A stretch of 64,000 bases of DNA from Methylococcaceae bacterium UBA6146 (GCA_002422395.1 DIUY01000011.1:248001-312000), one strand, 5' to 3'. Numbered from the stretch's first letter, positions 9,801 to 18,353 are shown. Notes: generated by a model not told the origin, from the sequence alone. Numbers and translations are program-made.

Positions 9801-10731
9801 TACGGCTATGTGGGCGCGAGGTCTTAAGGTTGCAAAAAGCCGGATAGGTTTCAATGATAAAGTTGCCCAAGCGATGTTGGCCGGCCAGTTTGAAAAAACC
9901 GGCGCCATCACGCCCCTCGCGGGTTTGTTAAAATCCAAAACCACGCCGTTAACACATAATACGCTGTATATCGCCCCAGATAAAAACGGTATGGCATGGC
10001 AAGGGGGCAAAAAAGTGGCGCTGCATATCCACGCCTATTACATTGAAAACTTGCCGTCACTATTACATAGGCTTGGCGCTATAGGTCAACATATCGCCTT
10101 ATTTATCACGACAGATAAGGCTAAAAAAGCCAAGGAAATCGATTCGCTGGTTGGTAGATATTCATTTGAAGCGACTACTGAAGTGGTGCCTAACCGGGGG
10201 CGTGATATTGGCCCTTTTATCATGATGATGAAAGCGCATCTTTCCGCCTTTGATATTGTCGGGCATTTCCATTTGAAAGGGACAAAGCAAATGGAGCAAG
10301 CTCAAGTCCGCCAATGGCAAGATTTTCTTTATGACAGCCTGATTGGCAAGCAAGGGGAAGTTGCCAGTGAGTTGCTTGCGGCTTTGGAAGCGCAAAATAA
10401 ATTAGGCCTGTTATTTCAGGAAGACCCCTACCTGCCTTTTTGGGGGAAAAATTTGCCATTTGCAAAAACGCTTTTGGAAGATTTGAAAATTGGCCGTGTG
10501 CCGCCAGAAAACCTGGAATATCCGACCGGCAATATGTTTTGGGCAAAAACCGCCGCATTAGCGCCGTTAATGAAGCGTGATTGGCAATGGAGTGATTTTC
10601 CGGCCGAACCCGTGCCTTATGACGGCAGCATCCTCCATGCAATCGAGCGGCTAAGCCCCTTAATTTGTGAAGAAGCGGGCTATGAATGGGCGACGGTGCA
10701 TAATCCAGTTGCAAGACGTTGTTTAGGATAG
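6847..10731 (+). CDS. TPR - glycosyltransferase - RgpF-like polysaccharide synthesis protein
   Basis: A 1294-residue multidomain cytoplasmic protein. Residues 1-260 are TPR repeats (e.g. AYIGLGNAYERKGEIALCIE, KAYIGLADAYHKLEQIDDEI). Residues about 280-560 are tandem modules with an FD..WY..........HYL..G pattern. Residues about 565-950 are a GT-B group 1 glycosyltransferase (CHEASRTGAPILGLRL; FLPSRLDPFPNVAIDAV with the donor-site E/D region). Residues about 1055-1290 match the rhamnan synthesis F family (RgpF: PNRGRDIGPFIMMM, HFHLKGTK). It probably assembles a surface or O-antigen-like glycan. The next gene starts 4 nt after its stop. Acceptor and donor sugars cannot be told from sequence. Confidence 0.85.
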   Translation: MVTQLFEKINTLLANNEIDNALEIAERLIQTHPGEAEGYFVCAEIYSDKQMDDKALEYLEKACFLSPGTVKYLGRFAEKLLKSGKIDEAIIYYGRVLKIEPVVWAYIGLGNAYERKGEIALCIENFQQALLAKDAPETPSADLLARMVKLQKQQGDLSGVIESLHKLVAVVSADAEKYEALCNLAHSYNLTGKYQMAIDNYRLAIEISNDLPKAYIGLADAYHKLEQIDDEISALQKANQIQENFELTQRLVALLQKANTANLDIIKESPPLLDNEKDQLVISDYNNSDLTALINAIIQSGLFNQLFYKQQTGSVLGVADAVRHFLRVGGAQGFKPFPLFEPDAYQWLNPDLPALTNAQCFVHYALKGKAEKRYYNRAILKRDASELRVSPDFDGVWYASLIKDGPEDLNCFEHYLAIGWRQHLPPKREGFDNSFYLDYYKDARESDYPPYLHYLKHKKGRITSQLEANHLVNFLQQSDEFDSTLYRIQCKEPIPEKFTDIFHYICRGVDLKLDPNSNFSTEYYIRKYPDILSSGMVPFIHYLAHGRSEGRANKFDAKKHIHPGQCVFDSNKPTVLVVCHEASRTGAPILGLRLIESLAQRANVISWNGKVGPITVNFTESSIAVINNFFDHTDTVWMIRMLKKLYAPQVAIVNSSVTAGVAVALYEEKVPVVALIHEYGDYSGTEAMQMLRVANKIVFPSESVKASVDVVSIKLSATTRTENISVRHQGRCIPPASDGGVTYKTKDILLKLGVSEDDERPVIILGCGWIQIRKGVEYFIEAARLCKKLLDRPVRFMWVGGGYRPTADLIYSVWLQSQVVNSDLEDEVIFFDETPDLTPFFELADVFFLPSRLDPFPNVAIDAVNAQVPIVAFERGTGFAEFINAHPSVGVAVPFLDVEAAAKAICQYVSGERARPEKNHAITKLFSFADYTDFVWDECQAAIIQQQQIEDESQLLIQSKLMDIDFFKSAHHPYEDAQQAPEYVYTAMWARGLKVAKSRIGFNDKVAQAMLAGQFEKTGAITPLAGLLKSKTTPLTHNTLYIAPDKNGMAWQGGKKVALHIHAYYIENLPSLLHRLGAIGQHIALFITTDKAKKAKEIDSLVGRYSFEATTEVVPNRGRDIGPFIMMMKAHLSAFDIVGHFHLKGTKQMEQAQVRQWQDFLYDSLIGKQGEVASELLAALEAQNKLGLLFQEDPYLPFWGKNLPFAKTLLEDLKIGRVPPENLEYPTGNMFWAKTAALAPLMKRDWQWSDFPAEPVPYDGSILHAIERLSPLICEEAGYEWATVHNPVARRCLG

Positions 10732-10735
10732 GTAT

Positions 10736-12295
10736 ATGAACCCATCAAATAAACCCCGGTGCATTCTGCATGTGGGTATGCCTAAAACGGGTTCCAGCTC
10801 AATTCAGGCAACGCTGTGTAAGCAAGAGACAGGTGCCGATTTTGAATTTGTCAATTTAATTCCTTCTGATTTAGGGAATAGCTCGCATCCTGTATACAGC
10901 TTGTTTTCTGAACAGCCGGAAATATATTATCTGAACAAAAAATATGGATTCAATGCAGAGGAGCTTTTGGCCTTTAACCAACAGAACCTTGTAAAGCTCA
11001 CAAAGATATTGACAGCCACCCAGGCAGGGACGGTCATTATTTCTGCCGAGGATATATTTTATTTAAGTGAAAAAGAACTTTGTCGGTTAAGGGAATTTTT
11101 AACCCGATATTGTCAATCGGTTCAAATCATTTGTTATGTCCGGCCATTTGTCGCTTATATGCAGAGCATGGCCCAACAGATGATAAAGGGCGGCATTATA
11201 ACTTTTACCCTTGATGGCTTATATCCATGTTATCGCGAGGCTATTGGAAAATTTGATGCGGTTTTTGACAAAGAAAGTGTCTTGCTTGTAAAGTTTGATG
11301 CTTCGAATCTAATGGATAAGGATGTGGTCTTGGATTTTTGCCGGCGCGTCGGTATCACAATCAATCAAGAAAACATTATCCGCCAAAATGAAGCGCTTTC
11401 ATTGGAAGCTGCGGCGCTGCTTTATACCTACTATAAGTTTGGTTTTGGTTATGATGTGGGTGCTAAAGCGGTTCATGAGAATAACTTGTTGACACGTTCA
11501 TTGGCAAATATCGGTAGAAAAAAGCTAAGCTTTTCATCTGACTTGGTCAATACGTTATTGGCAAAGTATTCCGATGATATTGAATGGATTGAAGAAAGGC
11601 TGGGTTGTACATTAAAAGAGCCGCTAATAGATTCAAAAGATGCCATCGCGTCCTTGGATGATCTGCTTCCCTTAGGCGTTGAATATGCCGACGATTTAAA
11701 AAAATTACTCTTTACCAAAATCCAGCAACAAGAGGTGACATCACAAAAGATAGCTGATTGGGTCCATTTATTGCGTGTCCAATTATCGATTTCAGATGCT
11801 GGCCGGAAAAGCCCGATTTACTCCATAGCACAAATTGAACAGACCAAGGCTACGGTCGGAAAATTAAGCAACTTATTAAAAGAGATATTTTTGTCATTAA
11901 GCCATACTGGGGTTCAGGAAACGGTGGATGAGGTAAGGGACAAGATAATGCCTTTTTTGCAGAATGGCATAGAGTTGGTTGATGCTAAAGAAACAATAGC
12001 TTTTAGTATTGATTTATATGATGAAGGTTATTTGATGGGATGGGTTTTGGATAAGTCTGACCATTCCCATAAGCTTGCCATTGAGCTACATGGTATGCAC
12101 GGTTTTATAGTGGCCGGGCTTGCCAATCGGTTCAGGAAAGATTTGGTCAATACAGTCTCCAACGATGGCTGCTGCGCATTTAAAATAAAAGTTGACCCGG
12201 CAATAGTCGGCCTTGGTGAGCGTATCGTAATACGGGTCGTTGATTACAATAAGTTTTTTTATGTGAAAAGCGATTCTATCAATCAGCCATTATAA
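10736..12295 (+). CDS. Sulfotransferase-like protein with C-terminal beta-sandwich-like module
   Basis: A 519-residue protein. ILHVGMPKTGSSSIQATL at about residues 10-27 is the 5'-phosphosulfate loop of PAPS-dependent sulfotransferases, and QIICYVRPFVAYMQSMAQQ resembles the 3'-phosphate-binding region. The middle part is helical and unassigned. The last ~100 residues (from IAFSIDLYDEGYLMGWVLD) resemble the C-terminal module of the DUF1796 protein encoded at 13582-15126. It is 4 nt behind the large glycosyltransferase gene, so it probably modifies the same glycan. Activity is not proven. Confidence 0.7.
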   Translation: MNPSNKPRCILHVGMPKTGSSSIQATLCKQETGADFEFVNLIPSDLGNSSHPVYSLFSEQPEIYYLNKKYGFNAEELLAFNQQNLVKLTKILTATQAGTVIISAEDIFYLSEKELCRLREFLTRYCQSVQIICYVRPFVAYMQSMAQQMIKGGIITFTLDGLYPCYREAIGKFDAVFDKESVLLVKFDASNLMDKDVVLDFCRRVGITINQENIIRQNEALSLEAAALLYTYYKFGFGYDVGAKAVHENNLLTRSLANIGRKKLSFSSDLVNTLLAKYSDDIEWIEERLGCTLKEPLIDSKDAIASLDDLLPLGVEYADDLKKLLFTKIQQQEVTSQKIADWVHLLRVQLSISDAGRKSPIYSIAQIEQTKATVGKLSNLLKEIFLSLSHTGVQETVDEVRDKIMPFLQNGIELVDAKETIAFSIDLYDEGYLMGWVLDKSDHSHKLAIELHGMHGFIVAGLANRFRKDLVNTVSNDGCCAFKIKVDPAIVGLGERIVIRVVDYNKFFYVKSDSINQPL

Positions 12296-12396
12296 TATTA
12301 CTATTCTCTTCAATGGGTTACTCAAGAAAGAGAGCGATTTGCTATAGCGTTATAAGGCTTAGTTAGCCCCTTGTTATTAATTAAGGATCAGAATAA

Positions 12397-13338
12397 ATGA
12401 ACATAAAAGATCGTCGTTGGGTGATCTTAGGCGCAGGTGGCTTTATTGGCACTAATCTGTGCCAACGATTGGTGCAGCATGGTGCAAATGTTGTCGCTTT
12501 TGGCAGGCGTGCCAGTTTTCCTGAAGCGCTTGAAGGATGCACCTGGGTGTCTGGTGATTTCCTAAATCAGGCTGATTTGGCTACTGCTTTGGAGGGTGCC
12601 GAAGTTGTTGTCCATGCCGTGGGCACGGTTACACCGGCAAAATCAAATGAGTTTCCCATTACGGACATTGAAGAAAACTTGATTGGCACATTGCGCTTAA
12701 TCAATCTGTGCATCGAAAAGGGCGTGCAACGGTTAATTGTTTTGTCGTCAGGGGGTACAGTCTATGGCTCTGACGCGCCGGTGCCAACGTCAGAAGATGC
12801 TGCGAATGATCCGCTTTGTTCCTACGGGATTGTGAAGTTGGCCGTGGAGAAGTACCTGGCTGTTTACCGCCGGCAAGGGTTGCTGGACTCAGTGGTGCTA
12901 CGGGTCGCCAATCCTTTCGGCCCTTACCAATTACTAAAAGGTCAAGGCTTGATAGCAGCAGCCATGCAGAAGATACTTATAGGCCAACCCTTTGAGATAT
13001 GGGGGGACGGCACTGTAACGCGGGACTATATTTATATTGACGATGTTGTGGATGCGATTTTGGCGGCGGCGAAACTGACCGATGCAAGTGCGCCCCGTCT
13101 TTATAATATTGGTAGTGGTGTTGGCAGGTCTATTAATAGCGTCATTGCCAGCATCACAGAAATTCATGGTCGCTTTGACATTATCAGACAACTAGGACGG
13201 ACAGTTGATGTCCCTGTCAGTGTCCTTGATATTCAACGGGCACGGCATTTTCTGGGTTGGCATCCTTGTACTGAATGGGAAACCGGGCTTCGGTTATCCT
13301 ATCGCTGGTATCAAGAAAACAGCCTGGCAAGGCGTTAG
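12397..13338 (+). CDS. NAD-dependent epimerase/dehydratase (extended SDR)
   Basis: A 313-residue nucleotide-sugar SDR. The Rossmann glycine motif GAGGFIG is at 12-18, the catalytic Ser lies in LSSGGTVYG (117-118), and the active-site pair is Y143-x3-K147. RDYIYIDDVVDAIL is the UDP-galactose 4-epimerase-like substrate region. It likely makes a sugar donor for the neighbouring transferases. The exact reaction (4-epimerase versus dehydratase) cannot be read from sequence. Confidence 0.85.
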   Translation: MNIKDRRWVILGAGGFIGTNLCQRLVQHGANVVAFGRRASFPEALEGCTWVSGDFLNQADLATALEGAEVVVHAVGTVTPAKSNEFPITDIEENLIGTLRLINLCIEKGVQRLIVLSSGGTVYGSDAPVPTSEDAANDPLCSYGIVKLAVEKYLAVYRRQGLLDSVVLRVANPFGPYQLLKGQGLIAAAMQKILIGQPFEIWGDGTVTRDYIYIDDVVDAILAAAKLTDASAPRLYNIGSGVGRSINSVIASITEIHGRFDIIRQLGRTVDVPVSVLDIQRARHFLGWHPCTEWETGLRLSYRWYQENSLARR

Positions 13339-13360
13339 TGTTAATTAAAAGAGGCGGCAC

Positions 13361-13507
13361 ATGTCAGCTATAGCGCTATATCAAGAGTTTGAGACATTAC
13401 ATGGTAGGGTCGGCGATAGCTGGTTACCAAAAATAAGGGAATTATCAGTTTCCGAGATCAAAGAAGCCGCCGATCCGATCAGATATGGGATGTGTGAATG
13501 CAAATAA
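13361..13507 (+). CDS. Small hypothetical protein (48 aa)
   Basis: An ATG ORF preceded by GAGGCGG encodes 48 residues (MSAIALYQEFETLHGRV...). I do not recognise it. It could be a genuine small protein or the start of a lost gene, since it sits in a 243-nt gap between the epimerase and the DUF1796 gene. Ribosome-site quality is the only positive evidence. Confidence 0.25.
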   Translation: MSAIALYQEFETLHGRVGDSWLPKIRELSVSEIKEAADPIRYGMCECK

Positions 13508-13581
13508 AAAGAGAATTCTGGCTGTCTGTAACAAAATGGTAGTTTGAAAAATTATTTTAAATGATGTCTTAAATATTTTAG

Positions 13582-15126
13582 ATGGGTATGGAATTGGATT
13601 CTTTCAGAAATAAGTTATTTTCTCGCAATACTGTTAGGGGACGGCTGTCGGCAATATTACTGGAATTCACTAAAAACACTGTCCACGACCAATTGTCCCT
13701 CTCAGAGTACGATTATGAAGAAATTCTTGCATCACACAAAATGGCGCGAGATTTGGTTGATAAGTATTTTGAAATGATGAAAGAAAGCCTAGAGTATCGG
13801 AGAGCGAATTTAGTTAAATATTCAGGTATAAAATTCATTTCTCTAGGGGAAGATTGTTTTTCCCGTATGGTACTGACGCATTGGGGATTAAAACCAAACG
13901 CCAAGCTAGGGGAAAAAAGCCATCCGTTTGATTTGGCAGTGCATTCAGTATTAGCGATTATAAGGTTATTGGAAACTGATTTTGATGGCTATTTGGTGAC
14001 GGGAAATCTGCAATTCCATGAGGAACATAAAACAGTTTTTAACCATAAATTTGGCAATATACATTTCAATCATGAAATTGGTGGCAAGTATGCCGAAAAT
14101 GATTACCAGTTATTAATTGATATTTATCAAAAAAGGATAGCCAATTTTTTTCATGACATAACCACGCACGATAAGCTGATTTTCATATTGCATCATCGAG
14201 ATAATCAGCCTAAGTTTGAGATGGAAGTGCATTTAAATAAACTTTGGGGGCTTATAAAAACGAAATGGCCTCAAAAAGATATGAAGCTTTTGTGCGTCAA
14301 CACATGGGCCTATGGAGAGGAAATAGATTTAACAAATAGAGGTGTTCTTGATGATGAGGCGATTAAAATAATTGATATACATTACCCCTATCCAAACTAT
14401 GTATGGCATCAGCCAACCGATAGTTTATCAGAAGCAGGGTACAGCTTTGAAAAAGGCTTAATCGATCAAGTAACCGGAATTGTAGATAATTGGGCAAATC
14501 CTGCAGGCGCTATGGAACGCCTTTCACCGCCCACCGTATCTACATTCCATAGCTTTTATCCTAATAAGAATGACATAAGCGAAGAAAATATGAAAAGCGG
14601 TGAATCTTTAATAGTTAAAAAAGTACAACGTGCCGAGGGCTTGTCACTGGTAGTGTTCGCTGTTGGTTTTCCCAAAGAAAATCAAGTGGTGGTTGATGAT
14701 AATTTAATTATTGCGGGCTGGGTTGTCGGTAAAACCAGCTTTGCAGACAAGGTTATTGTCTCAGGCGGCATTAACGCGGAAATTCCGGTGGATATTCATC
14801 GCCCTGATATCCATCTTCATTTCGGGGAACGTATTGAAAACCTCTGTCCGCAGATTGACAGTGTCCCTCGGTCAGGTTTCCATAAGAAAATTCCCCTCGA
14901 CGCCATAGATGTGGAATCCCCCATTGAAGTAACCGCAGTTTTGCAAGACGGCAGTAAAGCACTGCTGGCAACCATTACCCTTGCAAAAGACGCTGCCGAA
15001 CCTGAACAAGCGGCGGCTCCAAAAGCGCCGGAACCAGCTGATGAATCCCAGCCACAACCTAAAACAACAAGTTATTTAAGCAAGACGAATAAAAAACAGG
15101 CTAAAAAAAGAAAAAAAGGCCGTTGA
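13582..15126 (+). CDS. DUF1796 putative cysteine-peptidase-like protein with accessory C-terminal module
   Basis: A 514-residue protein. Residues about 80-300 match the DUF1796 papain-like family: FISLGEDCFSRM (C92), KSHPFDLAVHS (H114, D117), and later HHRDNQPK. The family is common in capsule and glycan loci, where its biochemical role is unsettled. Residues about 365-465 form a beta-rich module (LIIAGWVVGKTSFADKV, RSGFHKKIPL) resembling the end of the sulfotransferase at 10736-12295. The tail is low-complexity Ala/Pro/Lys (APKAPEPADESQPQP, KKQAKKRKKGR), suggesting a flexible basic end. Confidence 0.7.
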   Translation: MGMELDSFRNKLFSRNTVRGRLSAILLEFTKNTVHDQLSLSEYDYEEILASHKMARDLVDKYFEMMKESLEYRRANLVKYSGIKFISLGEDCFSRMVLTHWGLKPNAKLGEKSHPFDLAVHSVLAIIRLLETDFDGYLVTGNLQFHEEHKTVFNHKFGNIHFNHEIGGKYAENDYQLLIDIYQKRIANFFHDITTHDKLIFILHHRDNQPKFEMEVHLNKLWGLIKTKWPQKDMKLLCVNTWAYGEEIDLTNRGVLDDEAIKIIDIHYPYPNYVWHQPTDSLSEAGYSFEKGLIDQVTGIVDNWANPAGAMERLSPPTVSTFHSFYPNKNDISEENMKSGESLIVKKVQRAEGLSLVVFAVGFPKENQVVVDDNLIIAGWVVGKTSFADKVIVSGGINAEIPVDIHRPDIHLHFGERIENLCPQIDSVPRSGFHKKIPLDAIDVESPIEVTAVLQDGSKALLATITLAKDAAEPEQAAAPKAPEPADESQPQPKTTSYLSKTNKKQAKKRKKGR

Positions 15127-15157
15127 TTTAAGCGTTCTTGATTTTGCCGTTTTATGC

Positions 15158-15181
15158 CTATGGGCAGGGAAGCCCATAGGA
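15158..15181. repeat. Hairpin downstream of the DUF1796 gene
   Basis: A 9-bp perfect inverted repeat CCTATGGGC / GCCCATAGG with a 6-nt loop lies 32 nt after the stop. It lacks a T run on the plus strand, so a terminator role is uncertain. Confidence 0.4.
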
Positions 15182-15317
15182 AAAAGCCAAGGATAAGTCT
15201 CTTACAACCTGTCATTTAGTCTGCCGACATCTTCCTCACCGTTTATAATAGCCCGAAAAAAATGGCTAGGCTGTTGTTTGCCTAACTGCACCGAAAACTT
15301 CTTTTTATAAGGCTTAC

Positions 15318-16877
15318 ATGAACAAGAAAATCACCCGCGCATTAGTCAGCGTTTCCGATAAATCTGGCGTTGTCGATTTTTGCCGCGCACTGGACCAACT
15401 GGGCATTGAACTGTTATCGACCGGCGGCACCGCCAAGATACTGGCGGAAAACGCTATTCCAGTCACCGAAGTTTCTGATTACACAGGTTTTCCGGAAATG
15501 ATGGATGGCCGTGTTAAAACCCTGCATCCCAAGGTTCATGGCGGCATCTTAGGCCGTCGCGGTATTGATGATGCCATAATGGCAGACAACGGCATTTTGC
15601 CAATTGATATGGTGGTCGTTAATTTGTACCCGTTTGCCGCGACGATAGCCAAACCGGATTGTGATTTTGACACAGCAATCGAAAATATCGACATCGGCGG
15701 CCCCACCATGTTGCGGGCGGCGGCTAAGAACCACGCCGATGTGGCGGTGGTGGTCAATCCTGATGATTACGGTTTTATCCTTGCCGAACTGAAAGGCAGC
15801 GACAACCAGTTGTGCGGACAAACCCGCTTTAACTTGGCGGTGAAATGTTTCGCGCATACCGCCAGCTATGACACACAAATCGCCGCCTATTTAAGCGGCC
15901 TTAATGAGGTGGCATTTCCAGAAACGTTAAACTTGCAATTTATCCATCACCAAGCCCTGCGTTACGGCGAAAACCCGCACCAAAACGCCGCGTTCTACCG
16001 TGAAAAATCCCCCGCGTCCGGCACGATTGCCGCCGCCAAGCAATTGCAAGGCAAAGAATTGTCCTACAACAACATCGCTGATGCCGACGCGGCCTTGGAA
16101 TGTGTGAAAGCCTTCGCCGCCAAACCCACCTGCGTCATCGTCAAACACGCCAACCCCTGCGGCGTGGCGCAAGCAAACGACAACTTGGGCGCGTACAACC
16201 TTGCCTACCAAACCGACCCGACTTCCGCGTTCGGCGGCATCATCGCCTTCAACCGCGAACTGGACGAAACCACCGCCGCCGAAATCATAGCCCGGCAATT
16301 TGTCGAAGTCATCATCGCGCCCGTGGTCAGCGAAGCAGCCAAAACCGTACTAGCCGCCAAGCAAAATATCCGCGTCTTGGAATGCGGTGTCTGGGCAGAA
16401 CACGAAGCCGCGTCTTTAGATTTCAAACGCGTCGCAGGCGGCTTGCTGGTGCAAGACAAAGACCAAGGCAAAATCACCGCCGCCGATTTAAAAATCGTCA
16501 GCCAACGTGCCCCAACCGAACAAGAACTGGCAGATATGCTGTTCGCGTGGAAAGTCGGCAAATTCGTCAAATCCAATGCCATTGTGTATTGCAAAAACGG
16601 GCAAACCATCGGTGTCGGCGCAGGCCAAATGAGCCGCGTGTATTCGGCGAAAATCGCAGGCATTAAAGCCGCTGATGAAGGCTTAGTCGTGCAAGGCTCA
16701 GCCCTCGCCTCCGATGCCTTCTTCCCTTTCCGTGATGGTATAGATGCCGCAGCAGCAGCGGGTGTGACTGCGATTATCCATCCAGGTGGATCAATGCGCG
16801 ACGCGGAAGTGATCGCAGCGGCGGATGAACATGGGATAGCGATGGTGTTTACTGGGATGAGGCATTTTAGGCATTGA
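15318..16877 (+). CDS. purH: Bifunctional AICAR transformylase / IMP cyclohydrolase
   Basis: A 519-residue PurH catalysing the last two steps of IMP synthesis. The N-terminal MGS-like cyclohydrolase domain (about 1-150: ALVSVSDKSGVVDF, STGGTAK, DGRVKTLHPKVHGG) is followed by the transformylase domain with RYGENPHQ, the catalytic VKHANPCG (Lys-His) and FFPFRDGID. Length and order are standard. In many gammaproteobacteria purH and purD are adjacent. Here about 2.1 kb of nuclease and toxin-antitoxin genes separate them, suggesting insertion into a purHD operon. Confidence 0.97.
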   Translation: MNKKITRALVSVSDKSGVVDFCRALDQLGIELLSTGGTAKILAENAIPVTEVSDYTGFPEMMDGRVKTLHPKVHGGILGRRGIDDAIMADNGILPIDMVVVNLYPFAATIAKPDCDFDTAIENIDIGGPTMLRAAAKNHADVAVVVNPDDYGFILAELKGSDNQLCGQTRFNLAVKCFAHTASYDTQIAAYLSGLNEVAFPETLNLQFIHHQALRYGENPHQNAAFYREKSPASGTIAAAKQLQGKELSYNNIADADAALECVKAFAAKPTCVIVKHANPCGVAQANDNLGAYNLAYQTDPTSAFGGIIAFNRELDETTAAEIIARQFVEVIIAPVVSEAAKTVLAAKQNIRVLECGVWAEHEAASLDFKRVAGGLLVQDKDQGKITAADLKIVSQRAPTEQELADMLFAWKVGKFVKSNAIVYCKNGQTIGVGAGQMSRVYSAKIAGIKAADEGLVVQGSALASDAFFPFRDGIDAAAAAGVTAIIHPGGSMRDAEVIAAADEHGIAMVFTGMRHFRH

Positions 16878-16956
16878 TCTAAATTTTACTTTTCAATATT
16901 AAAAAATATCTGAGCAGATACCTAATTCAATAAGCCTCATATAAAAGGATAATCAG

Positions 16957-17889
16957 ATGAGTTTTCCTACGGACATTAAAGGCTGTATGAAAGATTGTAT
17001 TCTTTCTATATTTTGGCCTAAGGCAGATATATACAAATTTTTTGTAGATCATGCTTGTGAAAAAAAAGATCTCAAGCTAATTGAAGATTACAAAAAGAAA
17101 GAGAACGCCTTCTCTCGATCAGCCATGATTGATATTATTATGTTTGATGCTCTTTCCACAAGGGCAGATGGTGGATTAGGGCCATTTAGAGCGATGCTTC
17201 AATCACTGTTAAAGTGGAACAATTTTTCCCCTTATTATTTTGAAAAAATAAAAAAATTAGACCGGGATGAAGCCGAACGTAACCTTAATCATCTTAGGCA
17301 ACTTCAAGAAATACGAGATACTAAACTTAAAGCTGAGCGTCAATCGCGTGAATCTGCCGAAGCACAAGCTCAAAAAGCTCGGTCTTCTTTAGCCGAACTT
17401 CGAAACGAGTTTCTTGAACTTCATGCGGGAAAGCTCAAGCCTCAGCAACGTGGTTACGCATTGGAAAAAATCCTTGCTGGACTCGCTAAAATTGATGATC
17501 TTGAAGCGTCAGAACCTTTCCGCGTTATTGGCGAGCAAATTGATGGAACTTTGAAATTTGATGGTGAGCATTACCTTATTGAAGCAAAATGGCATGATAC
17601 ATCTTCAAGCAATGAGCCAGTCTATCAATTCGTTGGAAAAATCGAAGGTAAGATGTATGGACGAGGTTTATTCATATCTATTCAAGGATTTAGTGAAAAT
17701 GTAATTCACAGCGTAGTAAGAGGAAAAGCGCTTAGAACCATTTTTATTGATGGTGAAGATTTAATACTTGTTCTTGAAGAACAAATTTCCTTTGTCCAAA
17801 TGATTGATAAAAAAGTTAAGGCCGCACAGACAAAAGGTCTTATCTATATCAATCCAATATCAGGAAATAGCAAAATCCGTGAATATTAG
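16957..17889 (+). CDS. PD-(D/E)XK nuclease-like protein with central coiled coil
   Basis: A 310-residue protein. The N-terminal helical region (1-100) resembles small adaptor or effector-associated domains, but I cannot name it. A charged coiled coil (about 100-158) is followed by an Mrr-like restriction-endonuclease fold: YALEKILAGL with E170, then D196 in EQIDGTLKF and E209-x-K211 in YLIEAKW, giving D-x12-E-x-K. The active-site residues are intact. No methylase is nearby, so it may be a stand-alone defence nuclease. It lies between purH and the toxin-antitoxin genes with lower GC than purH. Confidence 0.6.
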   Translation: MSFPTDIKGCMKDCILSIFWPKADIYKFFVDHACEKKDLKLIEDYKKKENAFSRSAMIDIIMFDALSTRADGGLGPFRAMLQSLLKWNNFSPYYFEKIKKLDRDEAERNLNHLRQLQEIRDTKLKAERQSRESAEAQAQKARSSLAELRNEFLELHAGKLKPQQRGYALEKILAGLAKIDDLEASEPFRVIGEQIDGTLKFDGEHYLIEAKWHDTSSSNEPVYQFVGKIEGKMYGRGLFISIQGFSENVIHSVVRGKALRTIFIDGEDLILVLEEQISFVQMIDKKVKAAQTKGLIYINPISGNSKIREY

Positions 17890-17900
17890 CAATTCAGTTC

Positions 17901-17976
17901 GTAGGATGGGCTGACGTAAGGAAGCCCATCATTACCGAACATTTTGATGGGCTTCCCTTCGTTCAGCGCATCCTAC
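17901..17976. repeat. Palindromic extragenic element (GTAGGATG family)
   Basis: Two ~31-nt arms (17901-17931 and 17945-17976) are near-perfect inverted copies: GTAGGATGGGCTGACGTAAG on the left against GTAGGATGCGCTGAACGAAG from the complement of the right, both ending in GAAGCCCATCA. A single related arm recurs at 25947-25976. It is an extragenic REP- or MITE-like element with no coding capacity. Confidence 0.75.
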
Positions 17977-18074
17977 AAAATTGACGTTTTGCTCAACATC
18001 ATTATTCAGGAGAACAGCATGTACCGTTTAAGCTAGCCTTGTGCGGCATTCTTTGCAGGTTTGGGATTGTCGCT

Positions 18075-18293
18075 GTGTGCAAAGTTGAAATCATCCACGA
18101 TGACGACGAAGCCAATGTTTACGTCGCCACCAGCCGAGATTTAAAAGGCTTGGTGGTGGAAGCGGAAACTTTGGACGAGTTGGAAAAAGAAGTGCGGGAT
18201 TTAGTGCCGGAATTGCTTACGCTGAATCTGCCTAAGTTACACGCCAAAGCTGGAACGCATGTATCGTTTTTTCAACCACCTGTTGCGGTATGA
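18075..18293 (+). CDS. HicB/DUF1902-like antitoxin
   Basis: About 72 residues. VEIIHDDDEANVYVATSRDL, GLVVEAETLDELEKEV and LVPELL follow the DUF1902/HicB-like pattern of a small antitoxin fold. I chose GTG 18075, preceded by GGGA; the open frame extends to TTG 18039. A better ribosome site (CAGGAG before ATG 18019) opens a different frame that stops after five codons, hinting at a frameshifted original start. The stop overlaps the ATG of a broken hicA (ATGA), the usual toxin-antitoxin coupling. Confidence 0.6.
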   Translation: MCKVEIIHDDDEANVYVATSRDLKGLVVEAETLDELEKEVRDLVPELLTLNLPKLHAKAGTHVSFFQPPVAV

Positions 18294-18349
18294 ATGGTTA
18301 CGAAAAACTGGTTAAATGTTTAACGAAAAACACTACACGCCAAAGGTAA
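18290..18349 (+). pseudogene. Truncated HicA-like toxin remnant
   Basis: A 19-codon frame, MNGYEKLVKCLTKNTTRQR then stop, begins at the ATGA overlap with the HicB-like gene. MNGYEKLVK is the conserved start of YcfA/HicA mRNA-interferase toxins. The dsRNA-binding core with the catalytic histidine is missing, so the toxin is dead. The VapB gene starts 4 nt later. Confidence 0.6.
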
Positions 18350-18353
18350 GATC

